Origin: Salsipaludibacter sp963735045
GTDB lineage: Bacteria; Actinomycetota; Nitriliruptoria; Nitriliruptorales; Nitriliruptoraceae
DNA: 64,000 nucleotides
Direction: 5' to 3'
Assembly (NCBI GenBank): GCA_963735045.1
Contig: CAVTIZ010000003.1
Coordinates: 1,116,001-1,180,000, forward strand
Part shown: piece by piece, positions 53,480 to 62,264 of the stretch
How positions within the stretch are numbered: the stretch's first letter is position 1
Layout: each line of letters starts with the position of its first letter
The notes under the pieces: generated by a model
The model's database searches: none
Told to the model about the DNA's origin: nothing
Seen by the model: only the letters and a program-made list of their open reading frames with translations
Made by a program: the position numbers and the translations under genes

Positions 53480-54772
53480 TCAGCCGGGGGGCGCCGGGTC
53501 GGCGGCGCCGTCCGGGATCGCGTCCAGGGGAGCCAGGTCGCTGGCCGTGGCCGCGCCACAGGCGCGTGCGCGCCGGACCTGGCGTTCCAGGACGCGCACG
53601 GTGGCGGGCTCGTCCATGGTCGAGCCGCTGGTCGTGCCGTGCCGCCACGCGGCCAGCCGGGCCACGACCTCGTCGAGGCCGTCCAGCAGGTGGGCGTGCA
53701 CGGTGGCGTAGCGCGACACCAGGTGTGACGCGTCCAGGTCCCAGCCCTGGACCCAGCCGTTGGCCAGGGAGTGGCGCACGTGCGCGGCGTGGGCCTGCCA
53801 CACGGCCACGACCTCGTCGTGGCCGTCGTCGGCCGGGCGCAGGTTGGTCGAGCCGTCGGCGAGCAGCACCTCGGTCTCGGCGAAGGTGACCTGCAGGACG
53901 TGGCGGGCGAAGTCCAGGGCCGGGTGGTCCAGGCGTTGGCCCACGGCCGGCAGCCCGAGGGCGGCCGTGTAGTCGAACACCCCGACGTGGGCCGCGCGCA
54001 GCCGTCCGGCGCCGGCGGCGCGGATCGCACGCAGCGGGACGGTGCCGGTGGCGTCCAGCACGCTGGCGGGGGTCTCGACCTGGGCCTCGAAGCCGAGGCT
54101 GCCGGCGGCGAGCCCGTTCGCCTCCTCCAGCGCGGCCAGCACGTCGACGAACGCGGCGACGTGGCCGACCGACACGATCTTGGGGAAGGTGACGACGAAC
54201 CCCGCCGGCAGGCTGCCGTGCTCGTCCAGCAGCGTGGCCAGGAACAGGTCGAGCGTTTCTACGCTGCGGCGGGCCAGGCCGTCGGTGAACGACTTCACCC
54301 GCAGTCCGCAGAACGGCGGCGCGGCCCGACCGGCCAGCACCGCCGCCAGCGCGACCGCCGCCACGCGGGCGTCACGGTCCTCGACGTCGTCCGGGCGGGT
54401 GCCGTAGCCGTCCTCGAAGTCCACACGCAGGTCCTCGACCGGCTCGGTCGCGAGCTTGCCGTCGACGCGTTCCCGGACACGGTCGGCCAACGTCTCCGGG
54501 ATGCCCGTGGCGGTGGCGAGCGCGGGCCCGTCCGGTGCGTGGCGCTCGAGCAGGTCCCGGGCCCGGGACCCGGCGTCGTCGGTGGTCGTCGAGCTGAGCT
54601 CGTCGGCGGGGACGTAGAGCACCTGCACCGGCTGGCGCCGGTCCGGGCGACCCGGCCAGGCCGCCGAGGCGGCGTCGTCGTCGGCCTCGACGGTCGCGAG
54701 CAGTCCCTGGACGGCGTCGGGACCCAGGCGCGCCGGGGGTCGGCCGGTCGCGGAGTCCGCGCGCACCGTCAT
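53480..54772 (-). CDS. CitE/HpcH-like TIM-barrel carbon-carbon lyase (DUF6986-type)
   Basis: 430 residues. VLYVPADELSS at about residue 50 and VDFEDGYGTRPDDVEDRDARV recall the Asp/Glu metal site of the CitE/HpcH/malate-synthase-like superfamily; PFCGLRVKSFTDG, VTFPKIVSVGHVAAFVDVL, FEAQVETPASVLD and HVGVFDYTAALG continue the barrel. Proteins of this type have been put in DUF6986 and often lie in purine-degradation clusters. Relatives split or make malyl- or citramalyl-CoA-type bonds; a role in using glyoxylate from ureidoglycolate is a reasonable inference. ATG at 54772, with 14 bp from the HIU hydrolase stop. Confidence 0.7.
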   Translation of the reverse strand: MTVRADSATGRPPARLGPDAVQGLLATVEADDDAASAAWPGRPDRRQPVQVLYVPADELSSTTTDDAGSRARDLLERHAPDGPALATATGIPETLADRVRERVDGKLATEPVEDLRVDFEDGYGTRPDDVEDRDARVAAVALAAVLAGRAAPPFCGLRVKSFTDGLARRSVETLDLFLATLLDEHGSLPAGFVVTFPKIVSVGHVAAFVDVLAALEEANGLAAGSLGFEAQVETPASVLDATGTVPLRAIRAAGAGRLRAAHVGVFDYTAALGLPAVGQRLDHPALDFARHVLQVTFAETEVLLADGSTNLRPADDGHDEVVAVWQAHAAHVRHSLANGWVQGWDLDASHLVSRYATVHAHLLDGLDEVVARLAAWRHGTTSGSTMDEPATVRVLERQVRRARACGAATASDLAPLDAIPDGAADPAPPG

Positions 54773-54786
54773 GTGCCCGTCCCCAC

Positions 54787-55116
54787 TCAACTGCCCCGGT
54801 AGGTGGTGTAGCCGTAGGGGCTGACCAGCAGCGGCACGTGCAGGTGGCCGCTGGCGTCGTCGATCCGGAAGGTGATGGTGACCTCGGGCCAGAAGGTCTC
54901 GGTGCCCGAGCGGTCGTGCCAGCCGCCGACGTCGAACACCAGCCGGTGGGTGCCGGCGGCCGGCTCGTCGCCGGCAAGCTCCGCCACCCGCCCGTCGTCG
55001 TCGGTGACGGCCTCGGCGACCGCCACCCACTCGTCGTCGAGGCGGTCGCAACGCACCGCCATGCCGCGGGCCGGCGACCCACTCGCGGTGTCCAGCACGT
55101 GCGTGCTCAGGCCCAT
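54787..55116 (-). CDS. pucM: 5-hydroxyisourate hydrolase (transthyretin-like)
   Basis: 109 residues. LSTHVLDTASGSPARG (active-site His), DDEW...VTDDDGRV, HLHVPLLVSPYGYTTYRGS with the C-terminal YRGS tetrapeptide that closes the active site. Converts the uricase product 5-hydroxyisourate to OHCU. Starts 22 bp after the allantoicase-OHCU decarboxylase fusion, which does the next step. Confidence 0.96.
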   Translation of the reverse strand: MGLSTHVLDTASGSPARGMAVRCDRLDDEWVAVAEAVTDDDGRVAELAGDEPAAGTHRLVFDVGGWHDRSGTETFWPEVTITFRIDDASGHLHVPLLVSPYGYTTYRGS

Positions 55117-55138
55117 CGTGTCGCCTCGTCGTCGCCGG

Positions 55139-56647
55139 TCATGCCAGGTCGCCCTCGCGCAGCCAGGTGCCCAGTCGCAGCCGGGTGATCTCGTGCTGCT
55201 GCTCGGCGGCGACCTCGAGCTCGGTCGCGGGGTCGTTGCCGAGGCGCTCGTCCAGCGCGGCCAGCATCTCCTCGGCGCTGCGGCCGGCGGCGCGGATCAG
55301 GAACACGTGGCCGAAGCGTTCCTCGTAGGCCACGTTGCCGTCGCGCAGACGGATGCGGACGTCGTCGTCGGCGTCGGCCGCGGCCGACTGCTCACGCCTC
55401 GACTGGGCCGAGCTGGAGCGTTCGCCGATGCGCGGATGGGCCGCGAGGGCCTCGCGGACGTCGTCGTCGCCCATGCCGGCCCAGGCCTCGTCGGCGGCCG
55501 TGAACAGCGGTCCGGGCTCCCCGAACGGGCGCCGGGTGACCATCTCGTCGACCCAGGCCTCGGCGCCGCAGCACGACCGGAACACGGCGGCGGCCTCGGG
55601 GTCCCGGAGGGAGTCGAGCAGGTGCACGCCCGCGCGGCGCCAGCCCTCGTCGGTGACCACCCCGAAGGCACGCAGCCGCGCCACGCCGCCATCGGGCTGC
55701 AGTGACAGGCGCAGGTGGGTGGCCGGGAGCTGGTCGGTGACGGCCACGACGTGTCGGGCGTGGGGCCGCATCCGCACCGGGGGCGCGATCGGGGTCCAGT
55801 CGTCCTCGACCAGGTGGCGGGCCTGGACGGCGGGCGCGTGGGCGGCGTCGAGGACACAGGTGTCGGGATGGTTGCCGAGGAAGTTCGTGGTGTCCAGCTC
55901 GACGCGCTCGATGATGCCGGTGGTGGCCAGCTCGACGACGACCCAGTCACGCCCCGGGCCACGCCGCCGACGCGTCTCCCAGCCGTCGCTCATGTCGCGC
56001 CCGTCACCGACCATGACCAGGTTCGTGGCATCGGCGAAGAACTCGTCGGAGCAGGCCGGCACGCAGCCGCCGTTGACGACGGCCGCGAGGTCCAGCCGTC
56101 CGCCCGGGTCGGCGACCCGGTGCAGGTCGACGGTCGGACGTCCGAGCACGCGGAGCCGGGCGACCCCGCCGTCGGGATGGATCGACAGTCGCACGTGCGT
56201 GACCCGGCGGTCGTTCGGGACCCGGAACCCCTGCACGGCGTTGCCGCGGATGCGGTGGGTCGCCAGGAGCTCGAACCAGTCGTCGTCATCGGGGACGGTG
56301 TCCTCGCTGACGGTGCCGTGGACCGCCACGGACTGGGGGTAGTTGCCGGTGAAGTGGCTCGTGTCGACCACCAGTTCGTGGACCACCCCCGGAACCCCGA
56401 GTCGCACGACGCACCAGTCGTGGCCCTCGCTGCGGCGCCGTCGCGTCTCCCAACCATCCACCAGCTTGCCGCGACCGGTGTAGGCCAGTGGGTCGAAGGC
56501 GGGTGGCGCGGGCGCCAGGAGGTGGTCGGCCGCGCCGAAGAACTCGTCGTTGGCCGCGACCACCAGCCCACCCAGTCGGCGCGACGCGAGGTCGACCAGG
56601 CCCGGCGTCGTGCCCGGCTCGGCGACCTCCGTGGCGGCCGCGGTCAT
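55139..56647 (-). CDS. alc: Allantoicase fused to OHCU decarboxylase
   Basis: 502 residues. Residues 1-335 hold both allantoicase repeats: VDLASRRLGGLVVAANDEFFG, GKLVDGWETRRRR, DTSHFTGNYP, then the second copy DMSDGWETRRRRG and TTNFLGNHPDTC. From about 345 the sequence is OHCU decarboxylase (UraD): CCGAEAWVDEMVTRRPF, AAHPRIGERS (catalytic-region HPRIG), VAYEERFGHVFLIRAAGRSAEEML and QQHEITRLRL. One chain thus makes S-allantoin from OHCU and later splits allantoate to urea and ureidoglycolate, two non-consecutive steps. ATG at 56647 overlaps the allantoinase stop (ATGA). Confidence 0.95.
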   Translation of the reverse strand: MTAAATEVAEPGTTPGLVDLASRRLGGLVVAANDEFFGAADHLLAPAPPAFDPLAYTGRGKLVDGWETRRRRSEGHDWCVVRLGVPGVVHELVVDTSHFTGNYPQSVAVHGTVSEDTVPDDDDWFELLATHRIRGNAVQGFRVPNDRRVTHVRLSIHPDGGVARLRVLGRPTVDLHRVADPGGRLDLAAVVNGGCVPACSDEFFADATNLVMVGDGRDMSDGWETRRRRGPGRDWVVVELATTGIIERVELDTTNFLGNHPDTCVLDAAHAPAVQARHLVEDDWTPIAPPVRMRPHARHVVAVTDQLPATHLRLSLQPDGGVARLRAFGVVTDEGWRRAGVHLLDSLRDPEAAAVFRSCCGAEAWVDEMVTRRPFGEPGPLFTAADEAWAGMGDDDVREALAAHPRIGERSSSAQSRREQSAAADADDDVRIRLRDGNVAYEERFGHVFLIRAAGRSAEEMLAALDERLGNDPATELEVAAEQQHEITRLRLGTWLREGDLA

Positions 56648-58011
56648 CGCAGGGCCCCGTGCGGCGTGGGGTCGACGACGCCGTCGGCCACGATCCGTCG
56701 TCCGCCCAGCCAGGTGTGCACGACGCGCCCCTCCACGATGCGCCCGTGGTGGGGGGTGACCGGGTGGCGATGGTGGAGATCCGTGCCGTCGACCTCCCAG
56801 GTGGCATCGGGGTCGAACGCTACCAAGTCGGCCCGGGCCCCCGGCCGGAGCACGCCGACGTCGTCCAGGCCCGCGACCCGGGCCGGTCCGGCAGCCATGC
56901 GATCGACCACCAGCGGCAGTGACAGGCCCCGCGCCCGGGCCACCGTCCACACCACGGGCAACCCGAGTTGCAGCGAGGAGATGCCACCCCACGCCGCCAG
57001 GAAGTCACCGGTGTCGGGGGCCTTGTCGGCCGGTGGGCAGGGGGAGTGGTCCGACACGACCGCCCCGATGACGTCGTCGACCAGCAGGTCCCACAGCCGG
57101 TCGGCGTTGGCCCGGTCGCGGATGGGCGGGGCGCACTTGAACTCGGTCGCCCCGTCCGGAACGTCCTCGGCATGCAGGGTCAGGTAGTGCGGGCAGGTCT
57201 CGGCAGTGACGGGCAGGCCATCGGCCTGCGCGGCGGCCACGACGGTGCCCGCGTCCGCCGCCGACAGGTGCAGGACGTGCACGCGGGCGCCGGTCTCGCG
57301 CACGCCCGCCACCAGCGCCTCGACCGCGGCGACCTCTGCCGCCGCCGGCCGCGTCGCCAGCCAGGTGTCGTGGCGGCGACGGTCTGCCGCCGTCGGTGCC
57401 GACACCGCCACGGCCGCGGCGTCGCACGTGTCGGGATCCTCGGCATGCACCACCAGGGTCGTGTCGAGGTCGGCGATGCGGGCCAGCACCGGACCGAGGT
57501 CTCGGGGGTGGACGCACCCGTACTCGGGAACGCCACTGTCGCACAGGAAGGCCTTGAACCCACGCACCCCCGCGTCGTGCAGGGCCGCGAGGTCGTCGTC
57601 GTTGCCCGGCACGGCCCCACCCCAGAACGCCGTGTCGACCACGACCTGGTCGGCCGCGACCGACCGCTTGGCCTCCAGTGCGGCCACGTCGACCGTCGGG
57701 GGCAGGCAGTTCAGCGGCATGTCCACGATCGTGGTGACCCCGCCCGCGGCGGCGGCGCGTGTCGCCGTGGCGAAGCCCTCCCAGTGCGTGCGACCGGGCT
57801 CGTTGACGTGGACGTGGCTGTCGACCAGCCCCGGCAGCACCACGAGGTCACCGAGGTCGACGTGCGGGCCCGTCCCGGGGGTGTCGTCGTGGGGATCCGC
57901 TCCCGGCGCCACGGACGTGATGCGACCGTCGGCCCACGCGACGGTGGCGGGGCCGAGCTCGTGCGGCAGCACCACGCGCGTGCTGGTCACGGAGCCGGTG
58001 GGGGTGGTCAT
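56644..58011 (-). CDS. allB: Allantoinase
   Basis: 455 residues of the cyclic amidohydrolase fold. VLPGLVDSHVHVNEPGR (HxH metal ligands), GVRGFKAFLCDSGVPEY (carbamylated Lys), LVVHAEDPDTC, VHVLHLSAADA and VSDHSPCPP (catalytic Asp). FKCAPPIRD is typical of allantoinase against dihydroorotase. Opens allantoin to allantoate, the substrate of the next gene. ATG at 58011 preferred over GTG at 58020: a TAGGGT -10 sits so that transcription should begin at this ATG (leaderless). First gene of the 9.4-kb purine operon. Confidence 0.94.
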   Translation of the reverse strand: MTTPTGSVTSTRVVLPHELGPATVAWADGRITSVAPGADPHDDTPGTGPHVDLGDLVVLPGLVDSHVHVNEPGRTHWEGFATATRAAAAGGVTTIVDMPLNCLPPTVDVAALEAKRSVAADQVVVDTAFWGGAVPGNDDDLAALHDAGVRGFKAFLCDSGVPEYGCVHPRDLGPVLARIADLDTTLVVHAEDPDTCDAAAVAVSAPTAADRRRHDTWLATRPAAAEVAAVEALVAGVRETGARVHVLHLSAADAGTVVAAAQADGLPVTAETCPHYLTLHAEDVPDGATEFKCAPPIRDRANADRLWDLLVDDVIGAVVSDHSPCPPADKAPDTGDFLAAWGGISSLQLGLPVVWTVARARGLSLPLVVDRMAAGPARVAGLDDVGVLRPGARADLVAFDPDATWEVDGTDLHHRHPVTPHHGRIVEGRVVHTWLGGRRIVADGVVDPTPHGALR

Positions 58012-58018
58012 TCGCGGC

Positions 58019-58024
58019 ACCCTA
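58019..58024 (-). promoter_or_regulatory. -10 element giving a leaderless allantoinase mRNA
   Basis: Minus-strand TAGGGT ends 8 nt before the A of the ATG at 58011, the spacing expected between a -10 and its start of transcription. Confidence 0.5.
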
Positions 58025-58137
58025 GGGCCTGGCCTCCGGCCGAGTCGACCTGGCGGGCAGGTGCCTCGTCGTCCGGGGGCGGGGCAACGGCCCGGAGTCC
58101 ACAGGCGAGAAGGATGGCAACCCGGCCGACCACGGGG

Positions 58138-58149
58138 GAACGTACGTTC
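58138..58149. promoter_or_regulatory. LexA-type SOS box overlapping the HNH gene promoter
   Basis: GAACGTACGTTC is a perfect palindrome and fits the Gram-positive/actinobacterial SOS consensus GAAC-N4-GTTC (followed by G, as in CGAACRNRYGTTCG). The TACGTT inside it is a possible -10 ending 7 nt before the ATG at 58155, so LexA binding would block a leaderless promoter. Confidence 0.75.
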
Positions 58150-58154
58150 GACTC

Positions 58155-59585
58155 ATGACCTCGACCCCCGTCCCGCCAGACCGCGACCCCGTTCCCGGCC
58201 CCGTGCTCGCTCTCGTCCCGGCTCGCGAGTTGTCACGCGGAACCACCCCGGTGCCGTCGGCCGTCACCGGGGTGGACTGGTCCGGCTCCGCCGCCGAGGC
58301 CGTCGTGGGTCGGCTGCTGGGCGTCGCCGGGACGGTCGACCGGCTGATGGTCGAGCTGGTCGAGTGCCTGGCCACGGCCGTGGAGTCCGGCGCGTCGGAG
58401 GACGCGCTCGGTGTCGCCGTCGAGCTGGTGCTGTCGCAGTCGGGCCGGTTCGCCCGTGCCCAGCGAAACGGGCTGCTGCGCGCGGTGGCCACGCTGGTCC
58501 GGATGCCGGGCCTGCGACAGGCGTTCCGCGACGGGTGGGTCTCGTGGTCGCAGGTGGAGGCGATCGTCGACCTCGTCCGCCACGTCGACGTCGCCGGCCG
58601 CGACCGGGTCGACGACCTCGTCGCGCAGCAGGCCCACGCCCTCCGAGACTGCGAGGCGGACGCACTCGTGGACGAGGTCGACTGGCTGGTCGCCGCCCTG
58701 CTCGCCGCACGTGAGCGGAGCCGGAGTCGGGACCCGGTCACCACCAACCGCCTCGTCCACTCGGCCCGGCTGGACGGGTCGGGGTCGTCCTACGCCGAGT
58801 GGGACGCCGACCACTTCCCGCTGTGGGTGCAGTCCATCGACGACCGGGCAGACGACCGCCACCGGTTCGAGGCCGTTCCCGACGTGCCCGGGCCGGCCGA
58901 GCCCGAACGTGACCAGGCCGAGTGCGACGCCGCACTGACGGCCGCCCACGGCCACGCTGCCCGCGTCGAGCGTCGCAACGCCGGTCGTCGCGCACTCGCC
59001 GCGTTCGAGCTCGTGTGCGGGCGAGACGCGACCACCCTGGCCCCGCTCGACCCTGCGGACGCGGGCCGGTCGGGACGGCCGTCGGTGCTGCTCACCTGCG
59101 ACGTGTCGACCCTGCTGGACGGCACGACCCCGGCACACCTCCTCACCCGGCTCGGCGGTCGCATCACCGTCACCGCCGCCACCACCCGCCGGTTCGTCCG
59201 ACACGGCGTGGACGTGCGCACCGTGGTGCTGGACGAGTGCGGCGAGGCGGTCGGGTACGGCCGGCGTCGACGCCACGCCGACGGCTGGCTGCGCGACGTC
59301 ATCGTCGCCCGGGACCTCCACGACACGTTCCCGTGTTCGACGACCGCCGGTGTCGTGTGCGACGTCGACCACGTCCGGGCGTGGGAGGCCGACGGACCCA
59401 CCGACGCCCCCAACCTCACCCTGCTGTCGCGCCGAGCCCACGTCGACAAGACCGCTGGGCGCTGGCGACTGGCCCGCCATCCCGACGGCTCCCGAACCTG
59501 GACCGCCAACCCGTCCGCCTACACGATTCGCCAACCCCGACCGCCCCACCTGCCCCGCCCACCCGACCTCGGCCCCAGCCCCTGA
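58155..59585 (+). CDS. DUF222 (13E12-type) HNH endonuclease domain protein
   Basis: 476 residues. Long helical DUF222 region (LMVELVECLATAVESGASEDA; FRDGWVSWSQVEAIVDLVRHV; ALRDCEADALVDEVDWLVAAL), then about residue 390 an HNH module: DVIVARDLHDTFPCS, VVCDVDHVRAWEADGPTDAPNLTLLSRRAH. The first Cys pair usually seen (C..PGC) is changed here. A Pro-rich tail ends the protein. The function of 13E12-family proteins is unknown; in Mycobacterium tuberculosis several are preceded by SOS boxes, as here. ATG at 58155. Confidence 0.9.
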   Translation: MTSTPVPPDRDPVPGPVLALVPARELSRGTTPVPSAVTGVDWSGSAAEAVVGRLLGVAGTVDRLMVELVECLATAVESGASEDALGVAVELVLSQSGRFARAQRNGLLRAVATLVRMPGLRQAFRDGWVSWSQVEAIVDLVRHVDVAGRDRVDDLVAQQAHALRDCEADALVDEVDWLVAALLAARERSRSRDPVTTNRLVHSARLDGSGSSYAEWDADHFPLWVQSIDDRADDRHRFEAVPDVPGPAEPERDQAECDAALTAAHGHAARVERRNAGRRALAAFELVCGRDATTLAPLDPADAGRSGRPSVLLTCDVSTLLDGTTPAHLLTRLGGRITVTAATTRRFVRHGVDVRTVVLDECGEAVGYGRRRRHADGWLRDVIVARDLHDTFPCSTTAGVVCDVDHVRAWEADGPTDAPNLTLLSRRAHVDKTAGRWRLARHPDGSRTWTANPSAYTIRQPRPPHLPRPPDLGPSP

Positions 59586-59657
59586 TCGCCGGACGGATGT
59601 GCCGCCCGTTCGCCGGCCAGCCACCGACCGCCGCCCCGACGGCCAGCCCCATCATCG

Positions 59658-61292
59658 TCACCTGGACGCGGCCTCGGTCGACGCCGGGGGTGGTCGAGGC
59701 TGCCTCTCGGCATCGTCGAGGGCCAGTTCGCGTGGGAGGTTGCGGGTGAACGGCAGGGCGCCGAGCGCCAGGAGGGCCGCCACCAGGAGCCCGGCTCGCA
59801 ATGACCGCAGCTGGGCGGCCTGGTAGTCGTCCGTGATCTCGTCGGTCGCGACCTGGTCAAAGCCGAGCGTCCGGGCGGCGGTCTCGACGGCCTCGACGGG
59901 CAGGAAGTCCAGGTCGGCCTCCTCGATCGCTGCCCGGGCGGTCGCGATCTCCTGCTCGGTCAGGCGTTCGTTGGCCGTCACGTTGGCCAGGAAGGAACTG
60001 GACAAGCCGCCGAGGACGATCGCGCCCATCAGGGCGATCCCCAGCGACGATCCCAGCTGTTGGCCGGTGAACTGCAGCCCACCCGCCTCACCGCGACCTG
60101 ACGCGTCCACCGAGGACTGGACGACGTTGCCGAGCTGGGACACGATCAGGCCCATCCCGACACCCAGGCCGGCCATGGCCAGGGCGAACGTGGCCTCGCC
60201 GAGGGTCGGTTGCACGGTCGCCAACAGGGCCACGATCGCCACCAGGGTGGTGACCAGCCCCGCTCGGACGACCGAACGGGTCCCGTGCCTCTGCGCGAGT
60301 CGCGACCCCAGGGCGGACGTGACCAACATCGCGACGGAAACGGGCAACATGCGCACACCCGTCTGCAGCGCGTCCAGTCCGAGCACCAGTTGCAGGTACA
60401 GCGGGAGCCCGAAGAACACGCCCATCAACACCAGGTTCTGGCTGAGCAGTTGGACCAGGCCCGCCCGCAGGGACGGGATCGTCAACAACCCCAGGTGGAC
60501 GAGCGGATCGCGACCGGCGGACTCGCGCCGCGCCTCCCATCGCACGAACCCCCACAGCAGGACCGCGCCCGCCGCCACCACGAACGGGGTCAGGGAGAAC
60601 CCGAAGGGTTCGACGGGGGACTGGCGAGGCTCCAACCACCCCCACGTGCTCGCCCGCAGCACGCCCAGCACGACGAGCCCCAGTCCGGCGGCGGACAGGA
60701 CGACCCCGACCACGTCGATGCGTGGTGGGGGACCGGGTCGCGACACGTCGCTGATCCTGGCCACCATCGCGAGCGTGACCAGCACGAGGACCACCTCGCC
60801 GACGAACACCACCCGCCAGGACAGCTGTGTGGTCGCCCAGCCACCCACGATCGGCCCCACGGCGATCCCGGCACCGGCCATGCCGCCGATCACCGCATAG
60901 GCGACCGCGCGGTCCTCGTCCTGGTAGTTGCCCGCGATCAGGGCGACGAGCGCGGGCAGGACGAGCGCGGCCCCCAGCCCCTCCAGGACGGACCAGCCCA
61001 GCGCAAGGACCACGACGGTCGGGGCGATGGCGGTCAGCGCCGAACCGGTCCCGTAGACGGCCAGTCCGACCGCGAAGGCTCGACGACGGCCGATGATGTC
61101 GCCGACCTTGCCACCGGCCAGCATGAACATGGCCATGACCAGGGAGTAGAGCGTGATGACGGCCTGGATGGTGGTCACCGAGGTGTCGAAGTCGGCGACC
61201 AACTGGCTGATCGACACGTTCATGACCGACTGGTCCAGCACCATCAGGAACTGCGCCAGTGCCAGCGCGACCAATGGCCACCAGCGTCCCAC
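59658..61292 (-). CDS. MFS drug/proton antiporter of the DHA2 (14-TM) family
   Basis: 544 residues with about 14 TM helices. LVALALAQFLMVLDQSVMNVSISQLVADF is the DHA2 motif D1 start (LDxTVVNVAL-like), GKVGDIIGRRRAF motif A, and VGPIVGGWATTQLSWRVVF motif C (antiporter). A helical cytoplasmic/outer loop lies before the last helix (ERLTEQEIATARAAIEEADLDF). Substrate unknown. GTG at 61292 is the likely start but starts up to 61330 cannot be excluded; TAGGGT at 61398-61393 may be the -10. Confidence 0.88.
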   Translation of the reverse strand: MGRWWPLVALALAQFLMVLDQSVMNVSISQLVADFDTSVTTIQAVITLYSLVMAMFMLAGGKVGDIIGRRRAFAVGLAVYGTGSALTAIAPTVVVLALGWSVLEGLGAALVLPALVALIAGNYQDEDRAVAYAVIGGMAGAGIAVGPIVGGWATTQLSWRVVFVGEVVLVLVTLAMVARISDVSRPGPPPRIDVVGVVLSAAGLGLVVLGVLRASTWGWLEPRQSPVEPFGFSLTPFVVAAGAVLLWGFVRWEARRESAGRDPLVHLGLLTIPSLRAGLVQLLSQNLVLMGVFFGLPLYLQLVLGLDALQTGVRMLPVSVAMLVTSALGSRLAQRHGTRSVVRAGLVTTLVAIVALLATVQPTLGEATFALAMAGLGVGMGLIVSQLGNVVQSSVDASGRGEAGGLQFTGQQLGSSLGIALMGAIVLGGLSSSFLANVTANERLTEQEIATARAAIEEADLDFLPVEAVETAARTLGFDQVATDEITDDYQAAQLRSLRAGLLVAALLALGALPFTRNLPRELALDDAERQPRPPPASTEAASR

Positions 61293-61499
61293 ACTCGCCC
61301 CCGATCCTGGTGAGCCCCTCGGGCCGACCACGCGACGTCGTGGTGCGTACGTCGCCGCCGTCGCGTCACCCCTCGCGACTCTCCCGGCGTCCACCCTAAT
61401 GGGCGTGGGACGGGCCGGGCCGTCGATGGCGGTCCGGCACGGCAACGTCGCGGTCAGGTCCGCACGTCGCTCCGGGACCCGCCGGGTGGTTCGTCCACG

Positions 61500-61667
61500 T
61501 CACGGCCCGGAGGTCGTGCAGGCCGTGGTCCGCGGAGGCGATCCGGCACAGCCCGCGACGTCACGGGCGACCCGGTCGCCGACCTCGGCGAACCATGCCC
61601 GGTTCGCCGTGTCGAAGGCCAGCACTGCGGCGGCATGGTCGGCGCGAAGCCGTTGCAGCCCGGCCAT
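61500..61667 (-). pseudogene. Probable GNAT acetyltransferase N-terminal fragment
   Basis: 55 codons from an ATG at 61667. LQRLRADHAAAVLAFDTANRAWFAEVGDRVA resembles the first helix region of RimJ/RimL-type GNAT proteins (FxxxNRxWF), but it then breaks off and ends. No continuation with the acetyl-CoA-binding motif (RxxGxG/A) is found in any minus-strand frame before the MFS gene. Likely a decayed remnant. Confidence 0.45.
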
Positions 61668-61744
61668 CACCCGTCGCCGGCAGTGCCTGCGACACGTCGG
61701 GGGGTCCCCGGCGAACCGCGGCGTGCCCGGGGTCGACGGGTCGA

Positions 61745-62217
61745 TCACGTCGACCGCCCGACCGCACCCTCGGCGTGGGCCTTGATCACCCCGGCCCGGT
61801 GGCGGATCAGGTGTTTCATGTGGCGCCCGAGCCCGATGCGCTCGACGAGGCGGCCGAGCGGACCCAACGGTGCGGCCATCGTGATCACGTCGACCATCAC
61901 GACACCCCCGTCGGCGGTGCGGAAGCGGTGCTCGTGGTGGAAGCGTCGAAAGGGTCCACGGACCTGCTCGTCGACGAACCTGGTCGGGCGATCCCACTCG
62001 GTCACCTCGCTCGTCATGCGCCACGGCACGCCGAAGTGCCACGCTGACCACGTCACGCGATCTCCGGGGCCCAGGTGGCCCCCGGTCGGTGCCTGCAGGA
62101 CGTGTTCACGCATCGCGCCATCGACTGCAGGTGGACGTCGACGTCCAGGCACAGGTCGAACACGACGTCGGGCTCGACGCCCTCGATGTCGGTCTCGCAG
62201 GTGAACGTGTGGGCCAT
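61745..62217 (-). pseudogene. SRPBCC-family protein, interrupted by a frameshift
   Basis: From ATG 62217 one frame reads MAHTFTCETDIEGVEPDVVF up to HLQSMA. About 62114 it must move to the next frame, which reads REHVLQAPTGGHLGPGDRVTW, EVTEWDRPTRFVDEQVRGPF, VMVDVITMAAPLGPLGRLVERIGL to TGA at 61745. Joined, this is a normal SRPBCC/START-like hydrophobic-ligand-binding protein of about 157 residues. One base is missing relative to an intact gene: either a real pseudogene or a sequencing error. Confidence 0.75.
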
Positions 62218-62264
62218 GCCGCGCACGACAGGCGGCCGCCCCCGCGCTCTCGCGACGCACGGAC

